The notes under the pieces are model-generated. The model saw only the letters and a program-made list of their open reading frames with translations, had not been told where the DNA came from and ran no database searches. A stretch of 64,000 nucleotides of DNA from Mucilaginibacter ginsenosidivorax (GTDB taxonomy: Bacteria; Bacteroidota; Bacteroidia; Sphingobacteriales; Sphingobacteriaceae): positions 1,922,001 through 1,986,000 of the forward strand of contig NZ_CP042437.1 in assembly GCF_007971525.1 (NCBI RefSeq), given 5' to 3'. The position numbers and the translations under genes are program-made. This document shows positions 53,844 through 62,800 of the stretch, piece by piece; the first letter of the stretch is position 1, and the number at the start of each line of letters is the position of its first letter.

Positions 53844-56435
53844 TCAATTTACTTGGCCGCGGTTGACCACCTTGATTACTGTAAACTCAAAAGGGACCGC
53901 CTTCTCAAAATTTTGGGTAGCGAGCTGCCGGTAAAATTCGTCAAATTCCTTGACTGCCACACTGCTTGACGTATCCAGGTTGTTCAAGAAATCGCCAAAT
54001 GCTTCATAACTGCCGAAAATTGTTTTAATGATACCACTAATATACATGTGGTCATTGACAAAGGGTGGAAAATCAATGATCACAGGGAGAAATGCATCTA
54101 TGTGTTTGGTAATGGTCGCGATCATAATTTGATTGGCTTCCACCGGGTAAATAGTATCGCTACGATAGACACTTCCGCCGGTTGGTGTCCATTCTTTGTA
54201 GGAGCAGGCGTGATAAAGGTGCCAAAGATTATAATCCCAAGCTTTAAAGTTTTGTGTATAATCGTAAAACAGTTTTTGCACTATTTTTAGGCGTTCCTGT
54301 TTATGGATTGGAAATGAGTCATCAGAGCTTTTATTCAGGTGTTCCAAAAAGGTGCTATCGAATGAATAGGGTGATGTTGCCCCATCTAAAAGGCGCCGCA
54401 AAAATGTTGCATATTCATCCGACTTGCCATCATAAAATTGTTTGGAAATCCGTTTTTTATCGTCACTTAATAAGTCGGCAAGCTGGCGATTTTCGAAGCC
54501 ATACTGGGCATCATTATCAGGCTGTCGTGCGAAGTAAAAGATACCTTCAACTGTCGTTTCGAAACGTTTGCGGTTTTTGAAGGTTTTGATTTGCAAGAAC
54601 CTGCGTAGTACTTCAAAATTTAGTTTTTCCCTGTTCCATTCATCGATTTGTGTTTTAAGCTGTGGGAAATCGCTTTCAATGGCTTTAAGGAATTCGGCTT
54701 CTGAAAGCTTGCCTTCCAGTACGCTATAGGAGAAATATAGCTCGAATCGGCTGGGATGTACGACAGAAAGATGACTGCGAAAACGGGCTGTTAACATACT
54801 GACGCCAAACAGACCATCGATCAGATCGATTATTGGTGCAATCTCATGCTGCTCAACAGATAGCCGGGACGCGTTTTGCTGGACAAACAATTCAAATTCG
54901 CTGTGTTCATTAGTGAGATAAAATGGCTCCCCGCGCTTGTCACTGATGGTTTTAAGCTGATAGCCATCGGTACCATTATGCTTATCAGAAATATGTAGAA
55001 ATGTGCCTGAGCGGCGATAAAACGCTTCGTAGACCGAAGGGTATTTGAGCCGGAGGATTTCCAGGCGCACAAATTCTGAAAATACGACCTCGGTTAACAA
55101 CATATCCAGGTTTAGCTTGATGCCATTGCTAAGCCGGGTAACATCGCGCAGCGTTTCGATCCATCCTTCGAAGTAATTGGGGTAAGCTGACGGGGTGCCC
55201 ACAATTTCTTTCTCGATGTTTTCATGGTAATCTTCAGAGTAATAAGCCTTGAGCAGGTCAGCCAATTTTCGCTGAATGATAGCAGGGTCGAAATAAGGCA
55301 GGTTAACTTCGATCTGAAATATCTTTTCTAAAAAGTGATTGTGGTTAAATGCGTTCATTGCTTTAATGGCCGTGAGTACGTAATCGCGGTCATAAGCAAC
55401 AATAAAAAATGTGTTGCTGAAACTCGCCGTGTTACGAATGAGCCTGATCACTTCAGCGATCTCCTCCTTATCCAGTCGATCGAGGTCGTCAATGTAAATA
55501 ATGATCTTACGATCAATGGCTTTGATTTCCTTATTAATCTGGTCGTACAGATCATTGAGAGATTGTTCAGGTAAGATAACGCTTTTCAGTTCCTTTGCAA
55601 ACTTCCCCCAACCTTCGCTATGCAGACTGATCAGTTTATCGGTATAGGTATCCAGTAACTTAGGCAGCTGCGAGTGATAGGGCCGGGTCGCCCGTTGCAC
55701 GGTATCGAAAAAGTCTTTAATGATAGCATTGGGGCTGAGCGAGTTCCAAGGGTTAAAGTCGATAACAATGATGGGAGACGTAACCATTTTTCGTTTCAAC
55801 AAATCGAAAAAAGATGTCTTGCCGCTACCCCACCGTCCGTTGATACCGATTGCGATAGCCTTTTCAGGACGGCTTTGTTCAACCCGGGTAGCGAGTGACT
55901 GAACATAGGGTTCATAACCTAATAGGTCAGGCTTTTGTTTCCCAAGCGAACTGTCATCATCAAACCCTTTGCCGGCAATCAGCGGCTTCTTGGCGAAAAG
56001 CTGCCGTATTAATAAAATAGCGTTGAGGAAAGCGATCTCTATAATAATGTCTGTATAATAGATGTCCTGATGGCCTTTTAGCGGGTGCAAGATCCAAACA
56101 TCTTGATAATGTCGGTAGTATAAATAGATCAGGCTGATGATTACCTGTATCAGGAAAGCTTTAGCTGAAGGAACAAAGCTGATGATGCGTGAAAGGAATA
56201 GCAATAACAAATAAACCGCAATAAGCCAAAAGATTATGTTGTCGATATCAGTTGAGGCCACTTTTGACAGAACGGGCGTAACGATGAGCAGGCTGGTAAC
56301 TTCCTCGATGGGTTTGTGTAGTACTATCAGTAATATAAGCGGCAACCCATAGCTCAAAGCCGTTTTATGGGTAAGCGCCTGTCGTATACTGATCAGCCAG
56401 GTAAGATAATTTGATGACGTAGTTGTCTTGTTCAT
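53844..56435 (-). CDS. KAP family P-loop NTPase, membrane-anchored
   Basis: An 863-residue protein with four hydrophobic segments in the first 145 residues, in the usual place for a KAP NTPase membrane insert. The P-loop GRWGSGKT is at residues 200-207, Walker B YIDDLDR at about 314-320, and VIRLIRNTASF, FIVAYDRD and FLEKIFQIEVNLP follow as in KAP proteins. The long C-terminal part (about 440-863) is helical with no known motif. Some KAP proteins belong to anti-phage or toxin systems. Neighbouring genes give no known system, so this may be a lone defence-like gene; that is inference. Confidence 0.88.
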   Translation of the reverse strand: MNKTTTSSNYLTWLISIRQALTHKTALSYGLPLILLIVLHKPIEEVTSLLIVTPVLSKVASTDIDNIIFWLIAVYLLLLFLSRIISFVPSAKAFLIQVIISLIYLYYRHYQDVWILHPLKGHQDIYYTDIIIEIAFLNAILLIRQLFAKKPLIAGKGFDDDSSLGKQKPDLLGYEPYVQSLATRVEQSRPEKAIAIGINGRWGSGKTSFFDLLKRKMVTSPIIVIDFNPWNSLSPNAIIKDFFDTVQRATRPYHSQLPKLLDTYTDKLISLHSEGWGKFAKELKSVILPEQSLNDLYDQINKEIKAIDRKIIIYIDDLDRLDKEEIAEVIRLIRNTASFSNTFFIVAYDRDYVLTAIKAMNAFNHNHFLEKIFQIEVNLPYFDPAIIQRKLADLLKAYYSEDYHENIEKEIVGTPSAYPNYFEGWIETLRDVTRLSNGIKLNLDMLLTEVVFSEFVRLEILRLKYPSVYEAFYRRSGTFLHISDKHNGTDGYQLKTISDKRGEPFYLTNEHSEFELFVQQNASRLSVEQHEIAPIIDLIDGLFGVSMLTARFRSHLSVVHPSRFELYFSYSVLEGKLSEAEFLKAIESDFPQLKTQIDEWNREKLNFEVLRRFLQIKTFKNRKRFETTVEGIFYFARQPDNDAQYGFENRQLADLLSDDKKRISKQFYDGKSDEYATFLRRLLDGATSPYSFDSTFLEHLNKSSDDSFPIHKQERLKIVQKLFYDYTQNFKAWDYNLWHLYHACSYKEWTPTGGSVYRSDTIYPVEANQIMIATITKHIDAFLPVIIDFPPFVNDHMYISGIIKTIFGSYEAFGDFLNNLDTSSSVAVKEFDEFYRQLATQNFEKAVPFEFTVIKVVNRGQVN

Positions 56436-56504
56436 GGCAAGGTTGACCAGGTTGTTTTCCTGTAAATGTAAAAATAATCGACTTAATTATAATTCGGATA
56501 GTCA

Positions 56505-56738
56505 TTACTTTAACATCACAAAATCGATGAGGTCTATTTGACGTTCTATGGGCTTGATAAACTGCCTGACGTCTTCTGCAAAGTAGAAGAGGTGATCGGT
56601 AGCCCGGCTATGACGAATGTCGCGGCGAACAGTGCCGGCAAACTCAGGGGAGCTTGACGCATACCGGGTTTTACAGGCTATAGCGTTTGCAAGACAAAGC
56701 CCCCGTTGTTCGAAGTCTCTGACTACCCCGCTTTCCAT
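56505..56738 (-). CDS. Doubtful ORF (77 aa), possibly a gene remnant
   Basis: A 77-codon frame whose N-terminal codons are family H repeat DNA. The rest (LANAIACKTRYASSSPEFAG; DIRHSRATDHLFYFAEDVRQ) reads like protein but matches nothing I know. It may be the 3' remnant of a gene cut by the repeat, or chance. No promoter or ribosome-binding site is seen. Confidence 0.3.
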   Translation of the reverse strand: MESGVVRDFEQRGLCLANAIACKTRYASSSPEFAGTVRRDIRHSRATDHLFYFAEDVRQFIKPIERQIDLIDFVMLK

Positions 56739-56935
56739 AAAGTTCTGTTGTTCGAATGTATCCGACTTCGAACTCCTATGTCTATCGTCTCCTGTCTACA
56801 GGATACCCAAACAATCAACTCAATAATACCGCCAATATCTGCAGAATTGAGATGCACTTAAATATATACAATCTTCGGTCGGGTAAACCAAACTACAGGC
56901 ACAGAGGTTCGAAGTCGGAGACATTCGAACAGCAG
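56703..56935. repeat. Family H repeat cluster (ttcgaagtc type)
   Basis: Units 56745-56773 and 56907-56935 (gttcgaagtcggagacattc and complement) pair almost perfectly over 29 bases. Another unit, gttcgaagtctctgactacccc, begins near 56707 and recurs at 59441-59493. The 130-base interior has no gene. Confidence 0.7.
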
Positions 56936-57001
56936 AAGACTACGGACAACTGGGGAAATATTGCAAATAAAAAAGACCCTTTCGGGCCTTTCTTATTTCA
57001 A

Positions 57002-57475
57002 TTAGTGTTGCTGTTGTTGAGGATGAGCCTGGCCCTGGCCATATTGGTTCTGTACCTGAACAGCACGCTGCTGCTGCTGTGACTGCATTAACGCTAAACC
57101 TGCTAACTGCGAAGCCATTTGGTTACCAATCTGCGACTGACCCTGCGCATAGCCATTTTGATTTTGCAACTGCTGTTGATATTGCTGCTGTTGTTGTTGA
57201 GCCTGAATTTGCTGCATTTGCAATTGCTGCTGCCGACCGTATTGCTGATATTGCTGTTGCTGGATTTGCTGCTGCCGTTGCTGTTGCTGCTGTTGTTGCT
57301 GGACATGGGCTTGCTGGGCGGCCTGCTGAGCGACCTGCAATTGCTGCAATGCCTGCATCGACTGCTGTATTTGTTGCTGCTGCTGTTGATTTAAAGGTTG
57401 CTGCTGCTGCTGCTGAGCCATAGACTTTAAAGCCAGCAAAGCAACTAACGACGCGGATAATATGATCTTTTTCAT
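57002..57475 (-). CDS. Secreted glutamine-rich protein (157 aa)
   Basis: Signal peptide MKKIILSASLVALLALKSMA, then a mature part of 137 residues of which I count 76 as Gln (about 55 percent). Runs of up to seven or more Gln are broken by A, L, I, Y, M and R. A less extreme stretch GNQMASQLAGLALM lies near residue 120. Both CAG and CAA codons are used, so this is not a simple trinucleotide slippage tract. The composition suggests a coiled coil or a prion-like aggregating domain outside the cytosol. No family is assigned. A second small secreted protein gene lies 66 bp upstream on the same strand. Confidence 0.75.
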   Translation of the reverse strand: MKKIILSASLVALLALKSMAQQQQQQPLNQQQQQQIQQSMQALQQLQVAQQAAQQAHVQQQQQQQQRQQQIQQQQYQQYGRQQQLQMQQIQAQQQQQQYQQQLQNQNGYAQGQSQIGNQMASQLAGLALMQSQQQQRAVQVQNQYGQGQAHPQQQQH

Positions 57476-57512
57476 TTTTTTTAAGCTTTATTAGTTATCA
57501 GTATTTTTTTTA

Positions 57513-57534
57513 AGCAGCCTCCGGGGAGGCTGCT
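57513..57534. terminator. GC-rich hairpin between the two small secreted genes
   Basis: agcagcctcc (57513-57522) pairs perfectly with ggaggctgct (57525-57534). On the minus strand, which carries both flanking genes, it is followed by A and not T, so it is not a classic terminator; it may stabilise or separate the two messages. Confidence 0.4.
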
Positions 57535-57540
57535 CCGGTA

Positions 57541-57942
57541 TTAATGATGGTCGTGATCAGGCGCATCATGATGTTCATGCTCCTGGTGCTCCGACCGATC
57601 AGCATGATCTGAATGATCGGCATGCTCCGAGTGATCTGAATGCTCTACCTGACGACCATTCACCTCGCGGGTACCATCAGGGTGATCGATAATAGTAGTT
57701 GTCCTATTAGTGTCGTGATCACGGATGATCGTATTTCGGTCACCATTGGCCGAGGTAAAGGTTTCCCTTACCGAGCGGCCATTTTGATCACGGCCAACGT
57801 CTACCCTGGAGCCACCCGTGCCGTTGTAATGATCGCGGGCGAATTCTGCCTGTGATCGTTCCTGGGCAGACACGTCTGCCCTTTGTGCAAATGCTGCTGA
57901 ACCCGCCAGCAGCAATAATGCTGCGATTATTAACTTTTTCAT
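57541..57942 (-). CDS. Secreted His/Asp-rich protein (133 aa)
   Basis: Signal peptide MKKLIIAALLLLAGSAAFA, then a polar middle with two beta-like repeats (DVGRDQNGRSVRETF; NRTTTIIDHPDGTREV) and a C-terminal tail of about 35 residues made of H-S-D, H-A-D, H-E and D-H units ending HDAPDHDHH. Such a tail could bind divalent metals such as zinc, nickel or copper in the periplasm. No family is recognised. It precedes the glutamine-rich gene and may be expressed with it. Confidence 0.72.
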   Translation of the reverse strand: MKKLIIAALLLLAGSAAFAQRADVSAQERSQAEFARDHYNGTGGSRVDVGRDQNGRSVRETFTSANGDRNTIIRDHDTNRTTTIIDHPDGTREVNGRQVEHSDHSEHADHSDHADRSEHQEHEHHDAPDHDHH

Positions 57943-58061
57943 GTTTGGTTGATTAATTACCGCCTTTTACGGTAAGATTTTTATATTAATTTATTAAATA
58001 ATAGTCAATAATATCTACTTATACATATTTCAATATGTATTTATTTAAGGTATGTTAAAAA

Positions 58062-58235
58062 ATGAAGCTGGTGTTATTTGCTATTCAAATCATCAATGCT
58101 TTTTATCCAAAACGGCCATCTTTTGACCGAATGGAACTGGCTAATGCCTTGGTGCCCGTCCTTCCTCCGAACCTTGCCGGGAAAGACATTTTCAAATCCC
58201 GATTATCGCTATCGTTATTTTCGCCTCGACGGTAA
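58062..58235 (+). CDS. Possible 57-residue protein
   Basis: An ATG frame beginning MKLVLFAIQIINAFYPKRPS and ending SLSLFSPRR. It has a hydrophobic start, then a polar helical part. The AT-rich DNA before it has no clear -7 box, there is no ribosome-binding site, and a longer frame exists on the other strand. Offered as a possibility. Confidence 0.25.
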   Translation: MKLVLFAIQIINAFYPKRPSFDRMELANALVPVLPPNLAGKDIFKSRLSLSLFSPRR

Positions 58236-58380
58236 AAATTCCCGGCAAAAAAACCAATTAAATTGCGTAATTCGCAGATTTTAAGATAATTGAAAACTAA
58301 AGTTTTCATGACTTGATAAATTTAACAGACCTAAAAGAAATTGATTAACAAAAATTAGAAGCTTGGATCGGGTGTAGTTT

Positions 58381-58503
58381 TTAGAAACTATAAATAGTTC
58401 CTCGATCCATTTGGTCCGGAGTAGACGGCATATCAAATCCCGTCATACCGGTACTCCAGCCATGTAGGACCGGATTGGTATTAAAGGTGATCGATTTTGC
58501 CAT
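58381..58503 (-). CDS. Tiny 40-residue gene divergent from M41 protease
   Basis: The frame encodes MAKSITFNTNPVLHGWSTGM then TGFDMPSTPDQMDRGTIYSF. It is a polar peptide with Trp, several Gly and Thr, no Cys and no signal. A promoter pattern, TTTG (58555-58558 on the minus strand), 19 bases, TATTATTG (58528-58535), lies 24 bases upstream of the ATG, which supports expression. It points away from the M41-type gene that begins 125 bases to the right. It could be a leader peptide, a small regulator or a substrate of the protease; none is shown. Confidence 0.5.
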   Translation of the reverse strand: MAKSITFNTNPVLHGWSTGMTGFDMPSTPDQMDRGTIYSF

Positions 58504-58527
58504 TTGTTTAATTGTTTTTTGTTGATG

Positions 58528-58558
58528 CAATAATAAGTAGTAAAACTGAAATCTCAAA
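58528..58558 (-). promoter_or_regulatory. Predicted promoter of the 40-residue gene
   Basis: On the minus strand TTTG (plus 58555-58558), a 19-base spacer and TATTATTG (plus 58528-58535) match the -33/-7 pattern with one change in the -7 box. Confidence 0.5.
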
Positions 58559-58612
58559 ATTTATTTTTATTTTTTTTTAAAATAATATCCAAATAAGAAC
58601 TAATAGGTTGTG

Positions 58613-58620
58613 TAGTTTTG
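58613..58620 (+). promoter_or_regulatory. -7 box (TAGTTTTG) of the M41-type gene
   Basis: A full TAnnTTTG match 7 bases before the ATG at 58628. This supports the ATG over the GTG at 58622 and implies a near-leaderless message. Confidence 0.5.
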
Positions 58621-58627
58621 CGTGCTA

Positions 58628-59311
58628 ATGAAACAAATGGTCAAACGCTTAAAAAAATGGAGAAACCGTTTACGTTATTATTTTACCACGCCCAAGGGAA
58701 AAGTAAGGCGCACCTGTTACCATGAGGCCGGGCATTACATGGCCGCCTGGCTGTTCCCACAGCTGCTGGGCGTGAATTATGTAACGATCGATCGGAAAAA
58801 CATCGACCCGCAGTATCGCGGCGGCGTGCATATGAGCAAACTAACGCCTGGGCATGAAACCTGGCAGGAAGCGGAAAAGATTATGCTGGTGAACGTGGCA
58901 GGCATGGCGGCCACCACTATCTATAGCCATGGCTCGTCTTATGTCAGGAAGAAAATATCTTTGTTTCCAAACGACGAAACACTGGTGGATGCCCACGGCG
59001 GTACAGATGATTATACGGCAGCCATAGGAAACGCGAGAACAACGCTGTTTCACCTGCGTATCGATCCAGCACGGCTATACTGGCAGGGTTTTCAGTTCAT
59101 GTGTTTAGCCCTGATGAATCCTGTGATCTGGGAGGCGTTAACCTTACTCGCCGAAAATTTATATACTAATGAAGAAAAGAAACTGACCGAAGCGCAGATT
59201 AGTGCTTTATTCGCCTCTAAACTGGATGTTAGTACTTTGGCTCATGCACGTATGGAGATATTGAACCAAAGGTATCCTTTAAACCGCCAAAATTTATACC
59301 GTTTATACTAA
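58628..59311 (+). CDS. Free-standing M41 (FtsH-type) peptidase domain
   Basis: A 227-residue protein that aligns by eye only with the protease half of FtsH: HEAGH at residues 32-36 followed by YMAAWLFP, then VTIDRKN...RGGVHMSKL, which matches FtsH's VSIIPRG...LGVTMFLP, and TDDY (residues 126-129) in the place of the third zinc ligand Asp. FtsH normally has membrane helices and an AAA ATPase; neither is here, and no ATPase lies next to it. The start is basic (KQMVKRLKKWRNRLRYYF). It may be a domain that works with another ATPase, or an ATP-independent peptidase. Confidence 0.75.
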   Translation: MKQMVKRLKKWRNRLRYYFTTPKGKVRRTCYHEAGHYMAAWLFPQLLGVNYVTIDRKNIDPQYRGGVHMSKLTPGHETWQEAEKIMLVNVAGMAATTIYSHGSSYVRKKISLFPNDETLVDAHGGTDDYTAAIGNARTTLFHLRIDPARLYWQGFQFMCLALMNPVIWEALTLLAENLYTNEEKKLTEAQISALFASKLDVSTLAHARMEILNQRYPLNRQNLYRLY

Positions 59312-59886
59312 AGGCTTTTCAGCTTTCGCCAGACCCGCGCGAACATGCGTAAAATGATAAAAAAGGTTACCTCAGTAGGCTCTCTTCATTCCTTGCCTCA
59401 ATAGTACAAGAGCCTCCCCCGCTGCCCGTAGTGTTCCGCTGTTCGAAGTCTCCAGACTTCGAACCACTATGCATGTAGTCTCTGACTACCCCAGCTGTTA
59501 ATTACCCTCGCCAACCGAAAACATTGGAAACAACGGTCTGTGAGGACACAGACCGTGGAGGAGAAAAATATATTTAATAATCAACAACTTACAATCACGA
59601 TCCTTATAGATCGTTGATTATCAATATAAAATATACGTCATTGCGAGGCACGAAGCAATCCCTTAAATGCTAAGTCCCACATAGTTCGGGATTGCTTCGT
59701 ACCTCGCAATGACGGTAGTTTTAGAACATTCGTTTAACGATATCAGTTGAACGCCATAACAATTTTTTTCAGGTTTTAACTGATGGACACTCGCAATGAC
59801 GATCACAAGAAAGTTGCAGCATCCTTACATGTTACTACCAGGGCGGTCTGTGAGACCGTGTAGAAGAGACCATCCTATCCCCTCCC
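59312..59886. other. 575-bp gene-free region packed with repeats
   Basis: No gene is seen. It holds a family H palindrome at 59441-59464 (gttcgaagtct and its complement) with the linked tagtctctgactacccc, a 10-bp hairpin at 59533-59556 (acggtctgtg/cacagaccgt) with a partial second copy near 59842, and family B copy 2. Confidence 0.65.
59636..59714. repeat. Family B inverted repeat, copy 2
   Basis: Arms 59636-59662 and 59688-59714 (cgtcattgcgaggcacgaag... and complement) are 27 bp long with one mismatch and match copy 1 at 37202 in both arms while the loops differ. Confidence 0.85.
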
Positions 59887-62800
59887 CTACTTCTCCACAC
59901 TAAACACATAACTCCCCGATGCCAATTCATAAACAGCTTTCCCATCGGCATACCTTAAAAACTTAATTCCTTTTACCTTATCCGCGGGCTTACCGCCTTC
60001 GGTTACAGCAGCTGCCGAAGCGGCTGGCAGGTATAAAGTGGCTTTGGTATTTGCCGGTACTCTTGCGTTATAAATAAGGTTGGTGCCTGCCGTTTTCCAG
60101 CTGCTGCTAATCCTCCCGTAGGGCGAATCGTAGTAGCCTTTGGCGTAGGTCATCTGGCCGGTTGGGTCGGGTTCGGGTTGCAGGATAAAGTTTTTGAAAC
60201 CAACCTCGCCGCGCTGGATGCCCAGTGAGTAGGCCATCATCCACTGGCCAACGGCGCCAAAGGAGTAGTGGTTAAAGGAATTCATGCTGTTGTTACCACC
60301 GAAACCGTTTTCAACCGTGTAGCCGTTCAGGCGTTCCCATATGGTGGTTGCGCCCTGGTCAATAGCGTATAGCCATGAGGGATAATGATCATTTTGAAGC
60401 ACTTTGTAGGCCAGGTCGGCGTGGCCGTAATCGGATAGCGATTTGCTGATCCAGGCGGTACCTATAAAGCCAGTCATTAAGGAGTATTTAGGGCGGGTAA
60501 TACCGTCATCGTCCTTGTTTTCACGTTCGACAGCGGCCTGTAGATTTTTGGCCATATAAGGCGTGTTCTCATCGTTAAAAACACCTAATGACAGGCCAAC
60601 GGCATAAGCAGTTTGTATATCGGCTACTTTAAACTCCTGCTTTGCATCGCGGGGTGCAAATATGCCGCCACCCAAAAGCCCCATCGCCTTTTTATCGGCA
60701 TTGATAAAGGTTTTGTTAAAAAATGCCTTGCGCTCATCATATCTTTCCTGGTATTTGGCAGCGTCGTCGGGCTTGTTTAAAGCGCTGGCAATCTTCACCA
60801 TTATACCCAGGTCGAAAATATGGTAAGCGGTTACCAGGTAATCGGTACCCAGCTGGTTATTTTGAGGGCCAAGCCAATCGCCTAACTGCGAATCGGAACT
60901 GAGACCGTTTTTTTTGCTGATGGTAGAATCGATAAAACTCATGTACCTGGCCATGGCCGGGTAATGCTCTTTCAACAAGGCCACATCCTCATATTGCTGG
61001 TAGGCTTCCCAGGGGATAGTAATACCCGCGCTGCCCCAAAGTACGCCGCCAAAACCGCCGCCAACCGGGGCAATATCGGTAAACTTGCCATTGGGCATCT
61101 GCAAATCGCGCAGGGCAAAAAGGTGCCGTCTTAAAAACTGGTCGCTGTTGGACAAGTAGGTGGCAGTGCGCGAAAAAATACTGATATCGCCCGACCAGCC
61201 CATGCGCTCGTTACGCTGCGGGCAATCGGTAGGGATGGTTAAAAAGTTATCGATGTTTGACCAGGTAAGGTTTGACCACAGCTTGTTTACTTTGGGATTT
61301 GAGGTGACGTAATCTGCCGTTAGCTTGTGGATGGAGCTGATGGCCAAACCCTGCACAGCACTTAACGGCAGCGGTGCATCAACCCCGGTAATTTCAATAT
61401 ATTGATACCCGTGCGATGTAAAGTGAGGCTGAAATGTTTGCTCACCATCCTTCATGGTATACACATCCTGGCTCAGGGCCCCGCGGTAATTCTCGGTCAT
61501 GATCATCCCCACGTTTTTGCCCGATTGTTTGAGGGCCGGGTATAAAACCTCGGCATAGCGCAGCAATAACTTTTTACCCGCTTTACCATTTTTAATGTAA
61601 ATTTTAGGCACGCCCACCATATTTTGCCCCATGTTGTACACGTAAACGCCCTTGCGTACTTCCTGCATGCTTTGGGCGGTAAGCGTTTTGTAGATGCCGG
61701 CCGGCTGGCCAATTTGCCCAATCAGCGATAGCTTATCGTAGTTCAATTCATCCTTATGGCCAAAAAAATCATAGGATACGCCCGAATAGGTGGTACCATC
61801 TACCGGTACTTTAACCGCCTTTTGCCAGGCATTGTCATTATAGCTTACCGTAGTCCAGTTGTTTATCCCGGCTTCTAACGAGGCATCATAAACTTCGCCC
61901 ATATCCAGGCTGCTGTAAACTATAGGGCCTTTGTTGTAATATTTCCAATCCTTATCGTTGGTAGTAATTACTTTTTTTGAACCGTCGGCATATTTAATCA
62001 CCAGTTTGGCCAGTAATGATTGCCTGTCGCCAAAGTGGTTCCAGATGGTACCGTAGCTTAGCAGGCCGCTCCACCAGCCTTCGCCCAGCATGGCGCCTAT
62101 AGCGTTTTGTCCGTTGTTAACCATCGTGGTAACGTCATACGTTTGATACAGGTGGGTAATGTTGTATTGCGTTAAGCCGGGGTTGTAGTAATCATTGCCT
62201 ACGCGTTTACCGTTGAGGTACACCTCGTAAATGCCGCGGGCGGTAACGTACAGGCGGGCGCTTGTAATTTTTTTGCTGTTTGTTTCAAATTGGGTACGCA
62301 GCATAGGCATGGAGTTATGGCTTGGGTCGGCCACCGCAAAAACACCCTGGCTACCGCCCGAAACCTGGAAACGGTCGTTTTTTATACTGATGCCACCGTT
62401 GCCTATGAAAGATTTATAAATACCCGCGTAATGCTGTGCCGATAGATCTTCCTTAAACAAAATATTGCCCGGTTTGCGCGCGTTCGATACTTCCAACCCC
62501 GAAAATGCGGCCTGCTGCCCGGCATCCACAGCATAACCGATATCGCAAAGCAAACCGAACGAGATTACATCACGAGCGCCCAGCGGGTTAAGGGTAACTA
62601 CTGCCCTGTGCGGCCCGCGCGGCGGAAAAACAGGCTGGGCACCTGCAGGTGTTTTATCATTATCTACAAGAAAATCATAGTCGCCATCTACGCTAAAGGT
62701 TAAAGTGCCCATTTCGTTATAGATTGCAAAACGGTGCTCTTTGTTTTTATTGCCTTCATTAATTACACTTGTTTTAATATCAAATGATTTTAGCACCCGT

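Noticed and set aside
57119-57423. Open frames on the plus strand through the Gln-rich gene, giving Leu-rich and Ala-rich proteins
   Set aside because: They are translations of the same low-complexity DNA in other frames. The minus-strand frame has a signal peptide and a normal start, so it is the gene.
58103-58309. 68-codon minus-strand frame opposite the 57-residue ORF
   Set aside because: No start signal, no family, and the composition is not protein-like; both frames here are weak and only the plus one was kept as a low-confidence entry.
53844-59311. Integrative element or prophage
   Set aside because: No integrase, transposase, phage structural gene or tRNA-linked attachment site is seen; the block is called accessory only on gene content and repeats.
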